From positions 35,307,645-35,356,085 of the forward strand of contig CM055100.1 in assembly GCA_029204225.1 (NCBI GenBank): 48,441 bases of DNA, in the 5' to 3' direction. Every line of letters begins with the position of its first letter. The stretch's first letter is position 1. The notes beneath the pieces are model-generated. The model made no database searches, had not been told where the DNA came from, and worked only from the letters and a program-made list of their open reading frames with translations. The DNA comes from Diphasiastrum complanatum. Taxonomy: Eukaryota > Streptophyta > Lycopodiopsida > Lycopodiales > Lycopodiaceae. Of the stretch, positions 1 through 11,252 are shown in pieces. A program made the position numbers and the translations under genes.

Positions 1-259
1 CTACTGATGTGAATCAGAGAACCAAAGTAGTATTATCCTTTTTAGTCCTCCATTCCATTGCTAAGCCTTTACTATTGTGACTAAGAGTTGTTTCTAAGAA
101 CAGTTTGGCCTCATTTTCCGTATTTGTGTATCCGGAGCACCACGAACTCTAATGATATGTGCCTTTTGGTCACGGCTTTTTTTTAATAAAGTGGCTGAGA
201 TCAATGATAACATATGAGTGGAGGGAGGGCTTACCAGAGTCTTTATTGAGAATTGCTGC

Positions 260-1240
260 TCATGAAAGAGCATCTTTCTTGTGTTGCTGTATTTTATTTT
301 TCAACTCTTGGATCTTCCTGGTGGTAGTGTGTGCCAATTCCCCTTGCAGATCTTTGAGCTTTTCCACCTCTGCTTCTGTTGTAGCAATCTTGGCTCCCAT
401 CTTATCTCTTTCTTCCAACATCAATTTAATCATTGTTTGTAGCTGCATTGTTTCACTTTTCATAGCCTGAAATCCCTAGCTGTCTGTTCAAGATACTGTT
501 CATAAGCCTTAGAGGGAGTGTATAAATCAGGAAGAGGTAAGTTAGGGGCTGAGGGAGTCTTAGGTGCTCCAGTATTAGGGAGCATCATATTTGTTGGGGT
601 GGGGGGGGGTGAACAAGTTTGGGCTGCCTGCTCACTAACAAGCAGCCTGAGTTCTGAAGCAGGCATTGCTGCTGCCTGTGTGGCAGGCAGCAGCGCTGCC
701 ACATCATCGTTTGCGGACAGCATTGTCTGCGTGGCAGCCTGCCTGTGGGATTGGAGATGGAGGAGAGGGCGGGGTGGGAGCTGAGGTGGGAGGGGTGGGG
801 GGACCCTTCTCCTGGGAGCCAGAGAGATATATGAACCATGTGGGAGCATGTATACTGCTAAAAAGTCATGAGTGGGGTATGACACTATCGTCCAACCCTG
901 TTCTGTTGATGCTATAAAAGGATGTAATACGGGCCGTAGCATGAAGGGCCGCTGGTGGTGGTCGCTGACGTCGTCTAGGAGGATGAGGAAGTCTCCTCGT
1001 GATAAGTCGAGTAGCTCGTGCTGCAACATGAGTATGTGTGGGACACTGTCTCCGATCTCTGTGGGCAGGTAAGTCATCATCATCATCATCAAATACTAGG
1101 TCTCGTCCTTTCCTCTTGGAGAAGAAAGAAGTGATCTGAGGCTGAGAAATATGACTCTGCTGGGTAGTCTGACACAAGTCTTGCCGTAGTATAAGCATCT
1201 CTCGTATCATGAGTGCAGCACATCGGGAGTCCTCATAGGC
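260..1240 (-). pseudogene. Unknown transposon-like protein remnant (PIP-box-like motif, acidic run, Pro/Ala-rich region, coiled coil)
   Basis: Three overlapping minus-strand frames appear to be one decayed protein. Residues read from about 1240 give an amphipathic stretch (MIREMLILRQDL), then QPQITSFF followed by KRKGR. This fits the PCNA-interacting consensus Q-x-x-hydrophobic-x-x-aromatic-aromatic plus a basic tail. A run of six Asp and HRDRRQC come next. After a frame change (1092-460) there is a long Pro/Ala/Gln-rich stretch ending KAYEQYLEQTARDF. A last frame (463-260) is a charged, heptad-like coiled coil (MIKLMLEERDKMGAKIATTE) ending in a stop. A second, diverged copy of the N-terminal part lies at 1600-2092. 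I do not recognise the family. Reuse of the motif and amino-acid conservation between copies suggest a once-coding mobile-element protein. Confidence 0.45.
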
Positions 1241-1353
1241 TAGGAGGGATCATAGGGTGACAGGTGTGTCACGGAACAAACAGTGGTATCTCCCTCTGAT
1301 CTCGTAATACACCGGGCACCTAAAGATAAAGTGCTCCTCTCCACCTCATCTAG

Positions 1354-1419
1354 GGGAGAGAGAGAGAGAGAGAGAGAAGAAGAAGAAGAAGAAGAAGAAG
1401 AAGAAAGAAAGAAAGAAAG
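1354..1419. repeat. (GA)n(GAA)n(GAAA)n tract, LINE tail
   Basis: Graded microsatellite directly following AATAAAGC of the LINE 3' end on the minus strand. Confidence 0.9.
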
Positions 1420-1560
1420 CTTTATTAATGTCTTTTCCATGCCAAAAGGCATGTAAGACTAATGAAGTACATGTCAAGTATGTGGTAACCATGGGAGCTT
1501 ATAAAACGTCTCCAAAACTATAATAAAAAAAACATCTAGTACAAACTAAAATAGACACGT
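1366..1560 (-). mobile_element. 5'-truncated LINE 3' end with TTC/TTTC tail
   Basis: On the minus strand the fragment ends with ATGCCTTTTGGCATGG, then AAAAGACATTAATAAAGC, then a (TTTC)n(TTC)n(TC)n tail at 1419-1354. The same end recurs at 2094-2160. A CATGCC/GGCATG stem with a 4-base loop sits at 1438-1453. Upstream sequence to about 1560 is not coding, so this is a heavily 5'-truncated insertion. Confidence 0.6.
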
Positions 1561-1595
1561 CTGCGAGAGTGTGTGTGCACATAATAATCATATGT

Positions 1596-1931
1596 ATCCA
1601 TTCAAGATGTCAAGACTGTGCTACTGCTACTGCTATTGTTGTTGTGCTGATGCTGTAAAAAGATGTAATGTGAGCCACAACATGAGAAGGCACTGGAGCC
1701 TGCCAGCGTCGTCTATGAGCGTGAGCATGTGTAGTAGTACGTCTCTACGTAGGATGTCTGGTGATCCATTCAAGATGTCAAGATTGTGCTACTGCTACTG
1801 CTACTGTTGCTGTGCTGATGCTGTAAAAAGATGTAATGCGAGCCACAACATGAGAAGGCACTGGAGCCTGCCAGCGTCGTCTATGAGCGTGAGCATGTGT
1901 AGTAGTACGTCTCTACGTAGGATGTCTGGTG
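1596..1931. repeat. 168-bp tandem duplication (2 copies)
   Basis: Copy 1 is 1596-1763 and copy 2 is 1764-1931. They are almost identical, with a handful of changes in the CTGCTACTGCTAYTG part. The period of 168 is divisible by three, so either strand's frame is preserved across the junction. Confidence 0.95.
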
Positions 1932-2092
1932 ATCCTGGTAGAAATGTGATGGTGGGAAGTACACTGTCTCTGATCTCTATGAGCATGTGAGCGGCTGTCG
2001 TCCTCGTCGTCGTCATAATCCTCCTCCTCAGGCACTAAAATCACGCGATCTCCGCCTAGTAAAGAATGAAGTAATCAATGGCTGAGAAGAAG
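1596..2092 (-). pseudogene. Second diverged copy of the PIP-box-like protein N-terminus, with an internal 168-bp tandem duplication
   Basis: Read on the minus strand from 2092, this gives QPLITSFF followed by TRRRSR, a stop, then (shifted frame) an Asp/Glu run and HAHRDQRQC. The order matches the copy at 1140-1000 (QPQITSFF, KRKGR, Asp run, HRDRRQC). The following part, homologous to about 905-1020, is tandemly duplicated (1596-1763 and 1764-1931). The copy begins immediately after the TTC tail of a LINE 3' end, so a LINE probably inserted just upstream of the motif. Stops and frame changes mean it is not functional. Confidence 0.45.
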
Positions 2093-2314
2093 AAGAAGCT
2101 TTATTAACGTCTTTTCCATGCCAAAAGGCATATAAGACGAACAAGGACATCAAAATGGATGGCACCAAGACGGAGCAATGCCGTCAAAACAACATAACCA
2201 AACTAACTAAGAAGAGAAAAATATCCCTTCAGTGCTCTAACTCTCAACCTAACTCTAAACAATTTCTAACAAGTTTCAATTCAAGGCGAAAATTCTCTCT
2301 TGATTAAAAGGCTC

Positions 2315-3084
2315 TCACGTAGGAGGCGTCACTGAGTGATCAGTTCCGGATGGGGTGACCAAAAAATGTTGACCATCCCGGAAAATAACCCTTTTTCCTA
2401 TTGCATTTACTTCCTCAATGAGCTGCTTCCGTTCCTTCCACTGTAAGGCAGTTAGATCCTCATAAACAAAAATGTTACTGCCTTAAGCCGTCCACGACGC
2501 TTAAGAACTTCAGTACGATAATCAGTGTATTTGAAACGGATGAAGACAACCGAAGAGTCGAACTTATTGTGCCAAGCTGCTTCCATGGCGTTTTCCTCTT
2601 CCTCATAGGAAAGTGAGGCCAGAAGTTCTTTGGCTGCAAGCAGGGGGTCGGTTTCGGAAAGACCTCTAACACGAACGTTTTGAGATTTGTATTCTCGTTT
2701 GGCTTGTTCTTCCATCACCTGTGAAACCATCTTATTGCTTTTTGCTTCGGTATTTTTGAGCATGTCGGCCCAACTTTTTGTCGAGGTCTGAATTTTCTCC
2801 TCCAGTGCTTTGACTTGATTAGGGCTCACTTGCGGAGCAGTGCTTAAGGCTGCCATTTGCGTCTTGAGAGTGGCATTTTCTGTTTCAAGCAGATTTACCC
2901 GTTCCTTAAGTGCAAGCAAATCCGCCTCCATAGTACTTATGAACGTCATCAATCCCGAAAGGGGTGGAGCACTGCAAGTGCCACAAAGATCATTAAGGGG
3001 AGTAGAAGATGGCGATGACGGTGATGGTGAAGGCAATGGTTGTTTGTTGCCATTTCGACGGGTGGTGACCCATTCAGTATCCAT
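2315..3084 (-). pseudogene. LINE ORF1-like RNA-binding protein (one frameshift)
   Basis: Starts MDTEWVTTRRNGNK, then a Ser/Pro-rich linker, a coiled coil (about residues 50-120; MEADLLALKERVNLLETENA), an RRM-like segment starting NVRVRGLSE, and a C-terminal segment. Near 2478 the frame shifts by one base, after which the reading continues as NIFVYEDLTALQWKERKQLI and VIFRDGQHFLVTPSG, stopping at 2315. The order coiled coil, RRM, C-terminal domain is that of L1-type ORF1 proteins, trimeric RNA chaperones that coat LINE RNA. The ORF otherwise stays open, so decay is limited to the frameshift. An in-frame ATG at 3165 would add 27 residues of low-complexity sequence and is less likely the start. 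Confidence 0.7.
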
Positions 3085-3289
3085 GGCTGGAGCAGGCCAG
3101 GAGCACAAGAGCAAGCCGAGAGTAGCGCCTGGGAGGCCAGTGGTCTCCCGTACTGGTTGATGCAATTTATCAAAAACGTGCTACACAGGAAAGCACCTGA
3201 GTTCGGGATCCAGGTTGATGCATCCTTCTTACATGTACATTTCGCCAAGAAATGAGTAAAAAGTAGAAACCAGGAACGATGGCGAGCAG

Positions 3290-3460
3290 CTGTCTTGCTT
3301 CTGCGATCAGTTCCAGGGAGGCCAGAGGATCAACAACGATGGAGGCCGCTCAGGCCATCGCACGTGAAAAAACCCACCAACTGTCTTGCTTCTGCGATCA
3401 GCTTCAGGGAGGCCAGAGGATCCACAGCGATGGAGGCCGCTCAGGCCATCGCACCTGAAT
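3290..3460. repeat. 91-bp direct tandem repeat upstream of LINE ORF1
   Basis: CTGTCTTGCTTCTGCGATCA begins at 3290 and again at 3381. The roughly 80-bp similar part of each unit includes GGAGGCCAGAGGATC and ATGGAGGCCGCTCAGGCCAT. It may be the LINE 5' UTR, by analogy with L1 monomers. Confidence 0.85.
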
Positions 3461-3698
3461 GTGTTTTATGCATTCGGAAATGGAGTCTTCCGAGGTCAAT
3501 CTCTATTGTTCAGAATAATTTTTTGTAGAGTTTTGCTTGTGTTGTTTTGGACCTTCAAAAACGAATGAATTGTTTTCTGTCAATAGTGAGATGATTAGAG
3601 CTTTAGCTACTTATCTGCGAAAAAGCTTTAAGATTGAATTGACCATATGTTTTAGACTTTTAAATTGGAACTGAGATTCAAAATGCTTTCTCTTGCAG

Positions 3699-6441
3699 GT
3701 TACTTGTTTTGTTGATATTTTTGACTCTGGCAGCCTTTCTAGCCCGATTACTTTTACCCAGGTGTCTCAAGTTGATGATGCGGCTTTCAAACAGGGTAGT
3801 CTTTTATCCAATACTTCCTACGTTTAGGAAGCATAGCTTCTTTGATGCACATTGAGTTAGGAGGAGATTGAATCTTTCATTTGAGTTTTTTTCCCCTGGT
3901 CATGAAACATAGTCTATAATCCTAACATGGCTCATCTACAAACTTGGTGGTGCAGACAAATGAACTTTATCAGTTGACGGTGGTTGCATTTTGCTTGCTT
4001 ATTGCATGGGTAAGACAAAAACCTTGTGTCTTGTTTAATTTGCTGAGTCGCATAGAGCTTATTCATCCGTTGAAAGCATTACAATCAGCATTGGATTTTC
4101 CCAGCTCTTAGAAACTATACAAGTAAGAACCACCTGTTATGCTGCTGATTAACAGGATGAATGTGTCATTGAAATAAAAAATCACCCAACATCCTGAACA
4201 CAGGAACGGGTGGTGCTGTTTCAACGTAAAATCTTGATTTATACAAGGATGTTTGGCAGCTTGAAAGGAATTCATAATATGAGATTCTGTTAGATTTTTG
4301 AATATGGAGAATTGGTTGATTGACATTTAAGTTTTCAAGCAAATCTGTGTTAGTCAATTTCTATTTAAAATTAGTATCATTTCCTTTGAGCAAATTGTCA
4401 AGCTAAGATGAGGCTTATCTTTCATGACAAATCGGGGACTTCAGTGAGATTACCCTCTTTATTGTTAGAATTTTCTGGGTTACCTTCAAAGAAGTCAATG
4501 AGCTTTATGGGCTGCTCTATGCAATGCACAAAAATAAAGTGGAGACATCATAATGCATGATCTAGTATGCTTGGGCATTCTTGATGTTTGGACAATCCTG
4601 GCACTGAGTGTAGTACATCAACATTGTATTTCTAATTTGAATACTCAGCCTATAGTTGGTCTTTAGTCTGGTACTGGACATAGGGCATGCGTTCACTATT
4701 TTCATAGCTGGTCAACTAGTGGCTAATAACCTCTCGTTAACCTTTCAGTGCAGTGATAGGTTAGGCCTTAGCTTTGAGCTTGGGGCTTTTGCAGCTGGAG
4801 TTATGATTTCAACTACCGATTTTGCTGAGCATACACTTCAACAAGTAAGGTGTTGTTGTTGACATTGAAGAAACGTCTGATGGAAATTAAGAAGTTGCAG
4901 CTGTATACTCTTTTATGTGAATGAATCATGAAACAGCTGGTAGAGCTCTGGCATGGTAGAAATAGGAGCATCTGTTATCAAAATTTATCATTTTACTACA
5001 TTTGCTTGTTGCCTTACTGGGGTTGTCTACCCAGAAAGACAACAAGAAGTTCCATAAACAGTTTATTTGATTGCTACATAAATAAGTACACAGGTTACTG
5101 GGAGTTATCGTAGGTTGAATATTTCTGCACAAATGACACAAATTATCTATGTTTATGGCACATTAAGCTTTTTTAGTATACTGACTAGAAAAGATTATAC
5201 CTGCACTTGTCTTTCATAAAAGAAGATGCACTCACCAGCTTGAAGGGTGAATACGTAAATTTTTAAAAAATGTGTCTACTCTATGAAAAAAAAGTGCATC
5301 CATGAGTTTGAAGTGCAAATATTCAGAGCAAGTAAAATTTGTTGGGTTAGGCTCCTATTGAATGTTGCTATGTCAGTCAGAAGAAAAACAAGGAAGATTG
5401 CAAGGAGATTGGTCATCATTAGGTTTCAGCTTTATACGCCTCATAACCGGCTCATTGTGCATCTTATACAGGTGGAGCCTATTCGCAATCTCTTTACAGC
5501 ACTATTTCTTTCCACCATTGGGATGCTGATAAACGTACAATTTTTATGGAGCCATCTAGATATCCTATTGGCTTCATTTATATTTGTTATTGTTGCAAAA
5601 ACTCTGGTGGTAACTGCGGTTGTGAAAGCATTTGGTTATAATCTGAAGACAGCTTTTCTTGTGAGTTCCACTCTGTTTTGGGGTTCTATGGAGTCTCTTG
5701 CAGGATGAACTTAAATTTGTTGTTTCATACATAGGGTGATATGAGATGCGTTATCTTTGACCTCTGCGTTTTCATTTGCTATCTATTGATGTGATATTTG
5801 CATCAATCTAAGGAATTGTAAAAAATTAATCCCTTTAAGAACTATTGTTATAGGTGGGAATATCCCTTGCCCAAATTGGGGAGTTTGCATTTGTGCTTCT
5901 TAGCCGTGCTTCAAATCTTCATCTTGTACAGGTATGCACCAACTAGTAATAGATTCATTAGTCTACAAGTTGCATGGATATGAAATTTTTTCTTGATTAT
6001 TAATTCAGTTGCACCTCTGTGTTCAATTGTTTTGCAGAAGAATCTTTATCTCCTGTTGTTGGGGACCACTGCTCTGAGTCTGGTGAGTGTCCTATTGCAT
6101 GAGGGAAATACATTCCGTACTGGATAGATAGTGCAGTTCTTTGTAATGTAGTCTTACATGGATACTACTCTTTCAATCACTTTGGTTGCAGGTTACAACT
6201 CCTCTTCTTTTTAGAATGCTACCTGCTATCATTCATATGGGAATCCTCATGCATTGGTTCCCTTCTGACTCTAGCCAATCAGAGGTTAGGGTGCCTTTTT
6301 CACTTCAAGCTAGATGTTTCTATTCTTTAGCATTGCGACAAGCCTAAGTTAGAGTTTGTCTTGCAGGTTGTAAAAGGGGAGACTCTTCGTACTACCAGCT
6401 CCCAATATATTAGTGTCTCAGTCCAGTCGTCTCAAAGATGA
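3699..6441 (+). CDS. K+/H+ antiporter of the KEA4/5/6 type, C-terminal half (8 exons; 5' end not in window)
   Basis: Eight exons, 3699-3795, 3956-4009, 4749-4844, 5472-5660, 5854-5931, 6038-6082, 6192-6284 and 6367-6441, have canonical AG/GT borders and join in one frame to about 241 residues and a TGA stop. The product matches the CPA2 monovalent cation/proton antiporters: TNELYQL, ELGAFAAGVMISTTDFAEHT, VEPIRNLFTALFLSTIGML, LAQIGEFAFVLLSRASNLH and LLLGTTALSLVTTPL are near-identical to Arabidopsis KEA4/5/6 as recalled. The family exchanges K+ for H+ across endomembranes (Golgi, TGN, prevacuolar compartment). The segment holds the later transmembrane helices and a short soluble tail. There is no internal stop, and all internal introns are phase 0, which suggests a working gene. 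The signal peptide and N-terminal helices are missing; the first visible exon begins in mid-helix (LLVLLIFLTLAAF), so the 5' exons should lie upstream beyond a transposon-filled intron of at least 3.7 kb. A truncated gene copy is the alternative. Confidence 0.93.
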
Positions 6442-9400
6442 TGTGGCATGTCAATTTCATGGATGAGGCTGCATCTTAGAACGTCATGGAAACGGCTTTT
6501 ATCCCATTTCTAACTGGGTGATCTGCAGGCGTTCTACAAGCCGGAGTGCCATCAGAGATAATTGATATTGAAGGTTCCTGGAAGTGGAATCTCTCCACAA
6601 TAAAAAGGAAATGCCACCATCTCATTTACAGAACAGAACAAGCTACAGGTCTAAAGACTTAGTTGCTTCCAGCCTTCCAGTTTGCATTTAATCAGCTGGT
6701 TAACAAGGCTTGCTATAGTTTCACATCCAAACTTGTGGTGATACTGAAGTGGATTGCTGCATTGACGCTGCAGGGCACCTTATTTTTGGTGTTAGTCCAT
6801 ACAGGCTTTACGTCAAATGGAGGTTTCTGGTCTCCGGAAAAAGAGTGGCTGTACATTTTTGTTGTTTCCTGCTTGCTTTTGACATGTTGGAAAACTGCCA
6901 AATTCCTCTATACTGTTTATTGTTTGAAATTTTCAGTGAGGATTGTCTTTTACATGAAACCTCGCCTTCTCTTCACAGAATATCCAAGTCGTCAAAGAGA
7001 AAATGTCCCCGAATACGAGGTGAAGACTAATATTTTATGGGGCATGTCCATTTTATTGTACTTAATAGAACTTTGATTTGAGCGCATTCGGTTCTTGCCA
7101 TAATTCTGTGTCAATCTGATATTTGTGCTTGATGCATTGATTTTCTCCAAAGATTCAAATAATTTTGGTGACAATGTTTCCCTACCCATTTATTTATGAT
7201 ACTTTGCTGTCCATTGTTCCTCAAATGCTTATGTTGGATGTTTTGCTCTATCTGAGACATAGTTGCACAGCATCATGGAACAGACATAGTTGCACAGCAT
7301 CATGGAATGCATATGGAACGAGCATTCTGGAACATCTAAAAAAGTTATCAATTTTTATACGGGACGTAAATTAGCTCACGTTGTAATCTTTGGCATGGGG
7401 TATTTGGGAGCTAAAATATAGTGCTTAAAAGTTGCTTAAAACCAGTGCTAAAAAAAAAATTACAAACTCCAAAGCTACAGTACTGTCCACAGGATTGCAT
7501 GTCCAGCTCTTATCATTGGTCCTTGGATACAGTACTGTGATACTACACTGTCTACTTACTGGCATATTGATGTACTACTACTACGACATCTGGAACCATA
7601 AAAGTAGAAAAGTTTAAGAGGGGCTAAAGATCAGGCCAAAACTTCAACTCATCACCCTATATATAACATAATTTGTCCTTCAGGCTTCAACTGTCGCTTA
7701 AAAGATCTGCAAATTCTTTTTATGCCGTGTAATATACGAGTATTTTTTCTTCAACTATCTTCAAAAAGTTTGAATGTCTGTTGGCGTCCTGTACTAGGTT
7801 CCATAGTATGGAATGCTTGATGTTCGGAATGAGCATTCCGGAATCATGAATGCAAGGGGGTCCAAAATGTGTCTCAATGCAACTTAGGATTCCAACATTT
7901 ATCTATTCAAAGCATCGTGAACTAATATGACTCCTATGCTGTAGTTGGTGCTTGCCTTGTTGCTGTTTGTTAGGGAGTTGCAAGTGTGACAGTGAAGAGA
8001 TTTGAGCTTGAATTTGTAGTTTTAAGTGTACCTTGCAAATTATTTAGCTCTTGTGAGTACAAGAGGACAAGCCCAAAAGTTTTGCAAGATCTGCTCCGCA
8101 CGGGCAAGATCTAGCCTTCACACAAAGGCTGTTATGACAAATAGCAATTGCAACGAAAGCCTGTAACATGCTAAATTGATCATTGTATGCAAATAAAGAA
8201 ACAAGTATCTGAATAGAAAACAACATACAAATCATATGCTAGAACAGGCAATGTATTAAACCATCATTTCGCAAATAATTGCTGGCAAACACTGTCCAAA
8301 GTAGTATGATCTATGAGAAAAAAATGTTGGAAAGCGAAAAAGATCACGGCAAACATGGATTTCAGTATGTAGCAAAGATTTAGAGACCCACCTTATACTA
8401 TGCCGAATGCTGAATTGATAAGTTCTGAGCACAATTCAATAAGTTTTGAGCACAATTCAACGATAAGTTTATTATATGAGCGAAATAAGAATATGACTAG
8501 AACAGCATTAAACACATGAATCAAAGCATATGCTAACTAGATTGTAAATATATATAAATTCCAGGGTCCACATTCTGGAACGGAACAGGCATATAAAAGG
8601 GTCCAAAAAATAGGCATATAAAAGGGTCCAAAAATTGCACTGATCATCACTAGTTGTGCACTTAAGTTCACATGGGTCTTTAGGATAGATTCCTCCACCA
8701 AAAACATTAGGGGCCTTATAGTGCAACCTACTAAAATAAGGACGATCAGGAAAAATAAGTCATCTATATATTTTCTAGCATAGATTGATTTATGCAATAA
8801 GACGGGACAAGTAACACAAGAAACTAATCTTTGCATAAGAGAGAAGTTAAAAGCCTGCTAGATGAACAACACAATATAGTAGCTATTCAAGTTTTCTTCT
8901 CTTTTTTGTTATGTGACCTCAATGATGTGTCTTGTCCTAATCACTTTACACACAACCATGATTTGCCTATTAGTATTTGATAGGATTAAGGGGAATCTAG
9001 CAATTTCATAACCACATTGGCTATCACACACCTAAAATTTGCCATGTTCATGTGTACATTTTTGCAAGGCCAAGGGGCTTAATGCTGCATTGATGGGCCA
9101 ACACGATCGATTAGCCAAAGTAATTTTATTTAGAATCCATTCCTTGATCAATTTTCTAGAGATCAAGTTAACTCAAGCCACCACCAGTTACGACAACTTC
9201 CTGTGCAAAAAGACTTGGGAAGAGTTACATATTTTCTTCTTGTTTTTTTTTTTTTTTTGCAAAAGCTCTCTAAATTTATTACTAGATTGAGCAATTAGAA
9301 GCTTGTATAATAATCAACACTTCGGAGCAATTGTTATCCAGGCTCTCAATGTTTCCCATAAAGTCGACGTTAATTCAAGTAGAGTTGGCAAAGTCAATCC

Positions 9401-11252
9401 AATTCAGCCACTAATTAGGCTAGGTTATGCCTTGGTACCATTGAATTTTGCTTTGTTCACTGGATGTGATGGTACATCTAAATCCAATTTAGACCTTGAA
9501 GCAGCAGGCCTCTTGTGGATGGTCGACAAGTCATGGGTTGTCAAAGAAAGAAAAATCTTTGAAGTCAAATACTACTAGCCCTTATCTAGATCCATGTCTA
9601 GACTTGATTGTTCAACTTGTGTTTTCTTTCAGTCGAGTGGGTGGATCCTTGCATTTTTTGAGCATAACTTTGAATGATGCGATGCTAACGGTTGGAATTG
9701 CACATTGGGTGAGTCTAGCACCAAATTAATAGGTTGTCTAATGTATTTTTTCCTAGCATCACCTTCTTGTTGGATGGGCAGAAGTCAACACTCATCATAT
9801 TAAGTCACAAACTTGGCATAAGAATATTTATTAGGGCCATTTGCTATACAATGAATTTCTTCATAGTTGATGCATCCTAATGGGCCACAATAACCTGTAA
9901 CTCTAGCTTGAATGGTGTACAAGGGTATGATTCTACCTCAATTCTATCAACATAGCACAAGGCAAATGCCTACTCATTTGGAATGTTGAACATATCAATG
10001 CTTCCTAAAAGACAACTCTACCTTGGTTGTGTTCAAGCTAATTGTTTTAAATTGTCTATTCATTTGTGGACCTAGCTTATGTACTATGAGGCAGATTTGG
10101 CATTAAATTTGAGCAATTGGATCTATGTAGTTGTCAAGGCAATGTTGGCCTATTGAAACTCATTTGCTATGTCTATTGTTGTGCTCAGTTTTCTTAGCAA
10201 TCCAATGATTGCATATCTACATGAAATTGGTTTGCTCCTTGGACTTAATATTCTTTCTCATGTTGGTCAAATTTGACTTTTTGCTTTTGTCTTAGTAGAG
10301 CCTACAATTCGAGATGGGTTTTTCTTATTGATGTTGTGTGAGGATCGATTGTTGACAAGTCCTGTCAATAGTTGAAAAACACATTTCGCTATTATGATTT
10401 TGAGCTCATTTCAGTGCTCAATTCTTGGAGGCGACTTGATTCTAGCATCAATTTTGTGATGTGTTTGATCAATATCTCTACTAACACTTTGCTTGTGGTT
10501 TGTTATTTTAAAGAACAAGTCATTCTCTAATCTTTGGATGGTCATAAGCTCAGATTAACCCTTATTCTCATTATTCATCATTGAAGTGCTTGTGCAAATT
10601 CAAAACTATTTGTGTTGATTCTAATTTTGTCAGCAATCTCTCTTGTGGATGAGTTGAGCTCCCCTTGTGGATGAAAGTTATGTTAAATTTCTATCTTCAA
10701 TGGAAATAGATAGGTATGTGTTGTATTCTAAAAATCTCAAGTTTGAATCCCACCCCTAACACATTTTTGTAAGGGGAATCAAAATAACAAACGGAAGACA
10801 AATTAATGTGGATTAACAAGTGTCCTTATTGTGCATAGATTAAACGTAAAACAATTAGAACCTATACAATAAAAAACTAATGAACTATGTTATTTGAAAT
10901 AGATCAAAACATTGAGCAATAAAAAAGATCAATATACATTCAAACATAAGTGCATGCAAACAAAATTAACCATATTGATATTGATACTAGAAAAATGAGA
11001 GAGAGAGCTAGCTTTAAAAACACCCTAAACCCCATGTGAACCTTGGTCTCACTTTCATTCACCACTCCTAAATGGATTTGGCCATTGTTTTTTTTTTTTT
11101 TTTTTTTCATATTCTTAGATCTCAATATGCTTGGTGCCTAAGGAAAATCACAATTTGAATCAAATGATTTCAAATGTTTATTGATGCCCAAACCATCTAT
11201 ACAATGTTGTTGATTAAGTTTGTGTCATAATATGACCAGCCATTGACAATCC
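6442..11252. other. Intergenic stretch without recognisable genes
   Basis: Follows the antiporter stop codon and must include its 3' UTR. All ORFs are short and unlike known proteins. It holds small tandem duplications: 27-bp units at 7255-7308, 21-bp units at 8418-8459 and 25-bp units containing ATATAAAAGG at 8588-8637. There are T-tracts at about 9245-9258 and 11086-11107. The 9.0-10.7 kb part may be very old repeat sequence, but nothing could be assigned. Confidence 0.6.

Larger units (their letters stand above)
2094..3480 (-). mobile_element. ORF1-only LINE (non-autonomous), with 3' stem-loop and TTC tail
   Basis: In minus orientation the order is a 91-bp direct repeat (3290-3460), LINE ORF1 (3084-2315), a roughly 190-bp 3' region with a hairpin at 2117-2132, AATAAAGC, and a (TTC)4 tail at about 2086-2097. 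No endonuclease or reverse transcriptase follows ORF1, so the element resembles an ORF1-only, HAL1-like derivative that would depend on another LINE. Target-site duplications were not found. The 5' limit is a guess based on the repeat. Confidence 0.6.

Noticed and set aside
460-1092. His- or Cys-rich reading as a metal-binding or secreted peptide gene
   Set aside because: The opposite and neighbouring frames give a consistent decayed protein shared with the copy at 1.6-2.1 kb, so the Cys/His-rich frames are shadows of CAC/GTG-rich DNA.
4108-4357. Minus-strand ORFs within an antiporter intron
   Set aside because: Short, no similarity, in AT-rich intron sequence.
6663-7076. 137-codon open frame with hydrophobic segments after the antiporter stop
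   Set aside because: No ATG at the start, no similarity to the antiporter C-terminus, and it lies in the probable 3' UTR; AT-rich chance ORF.
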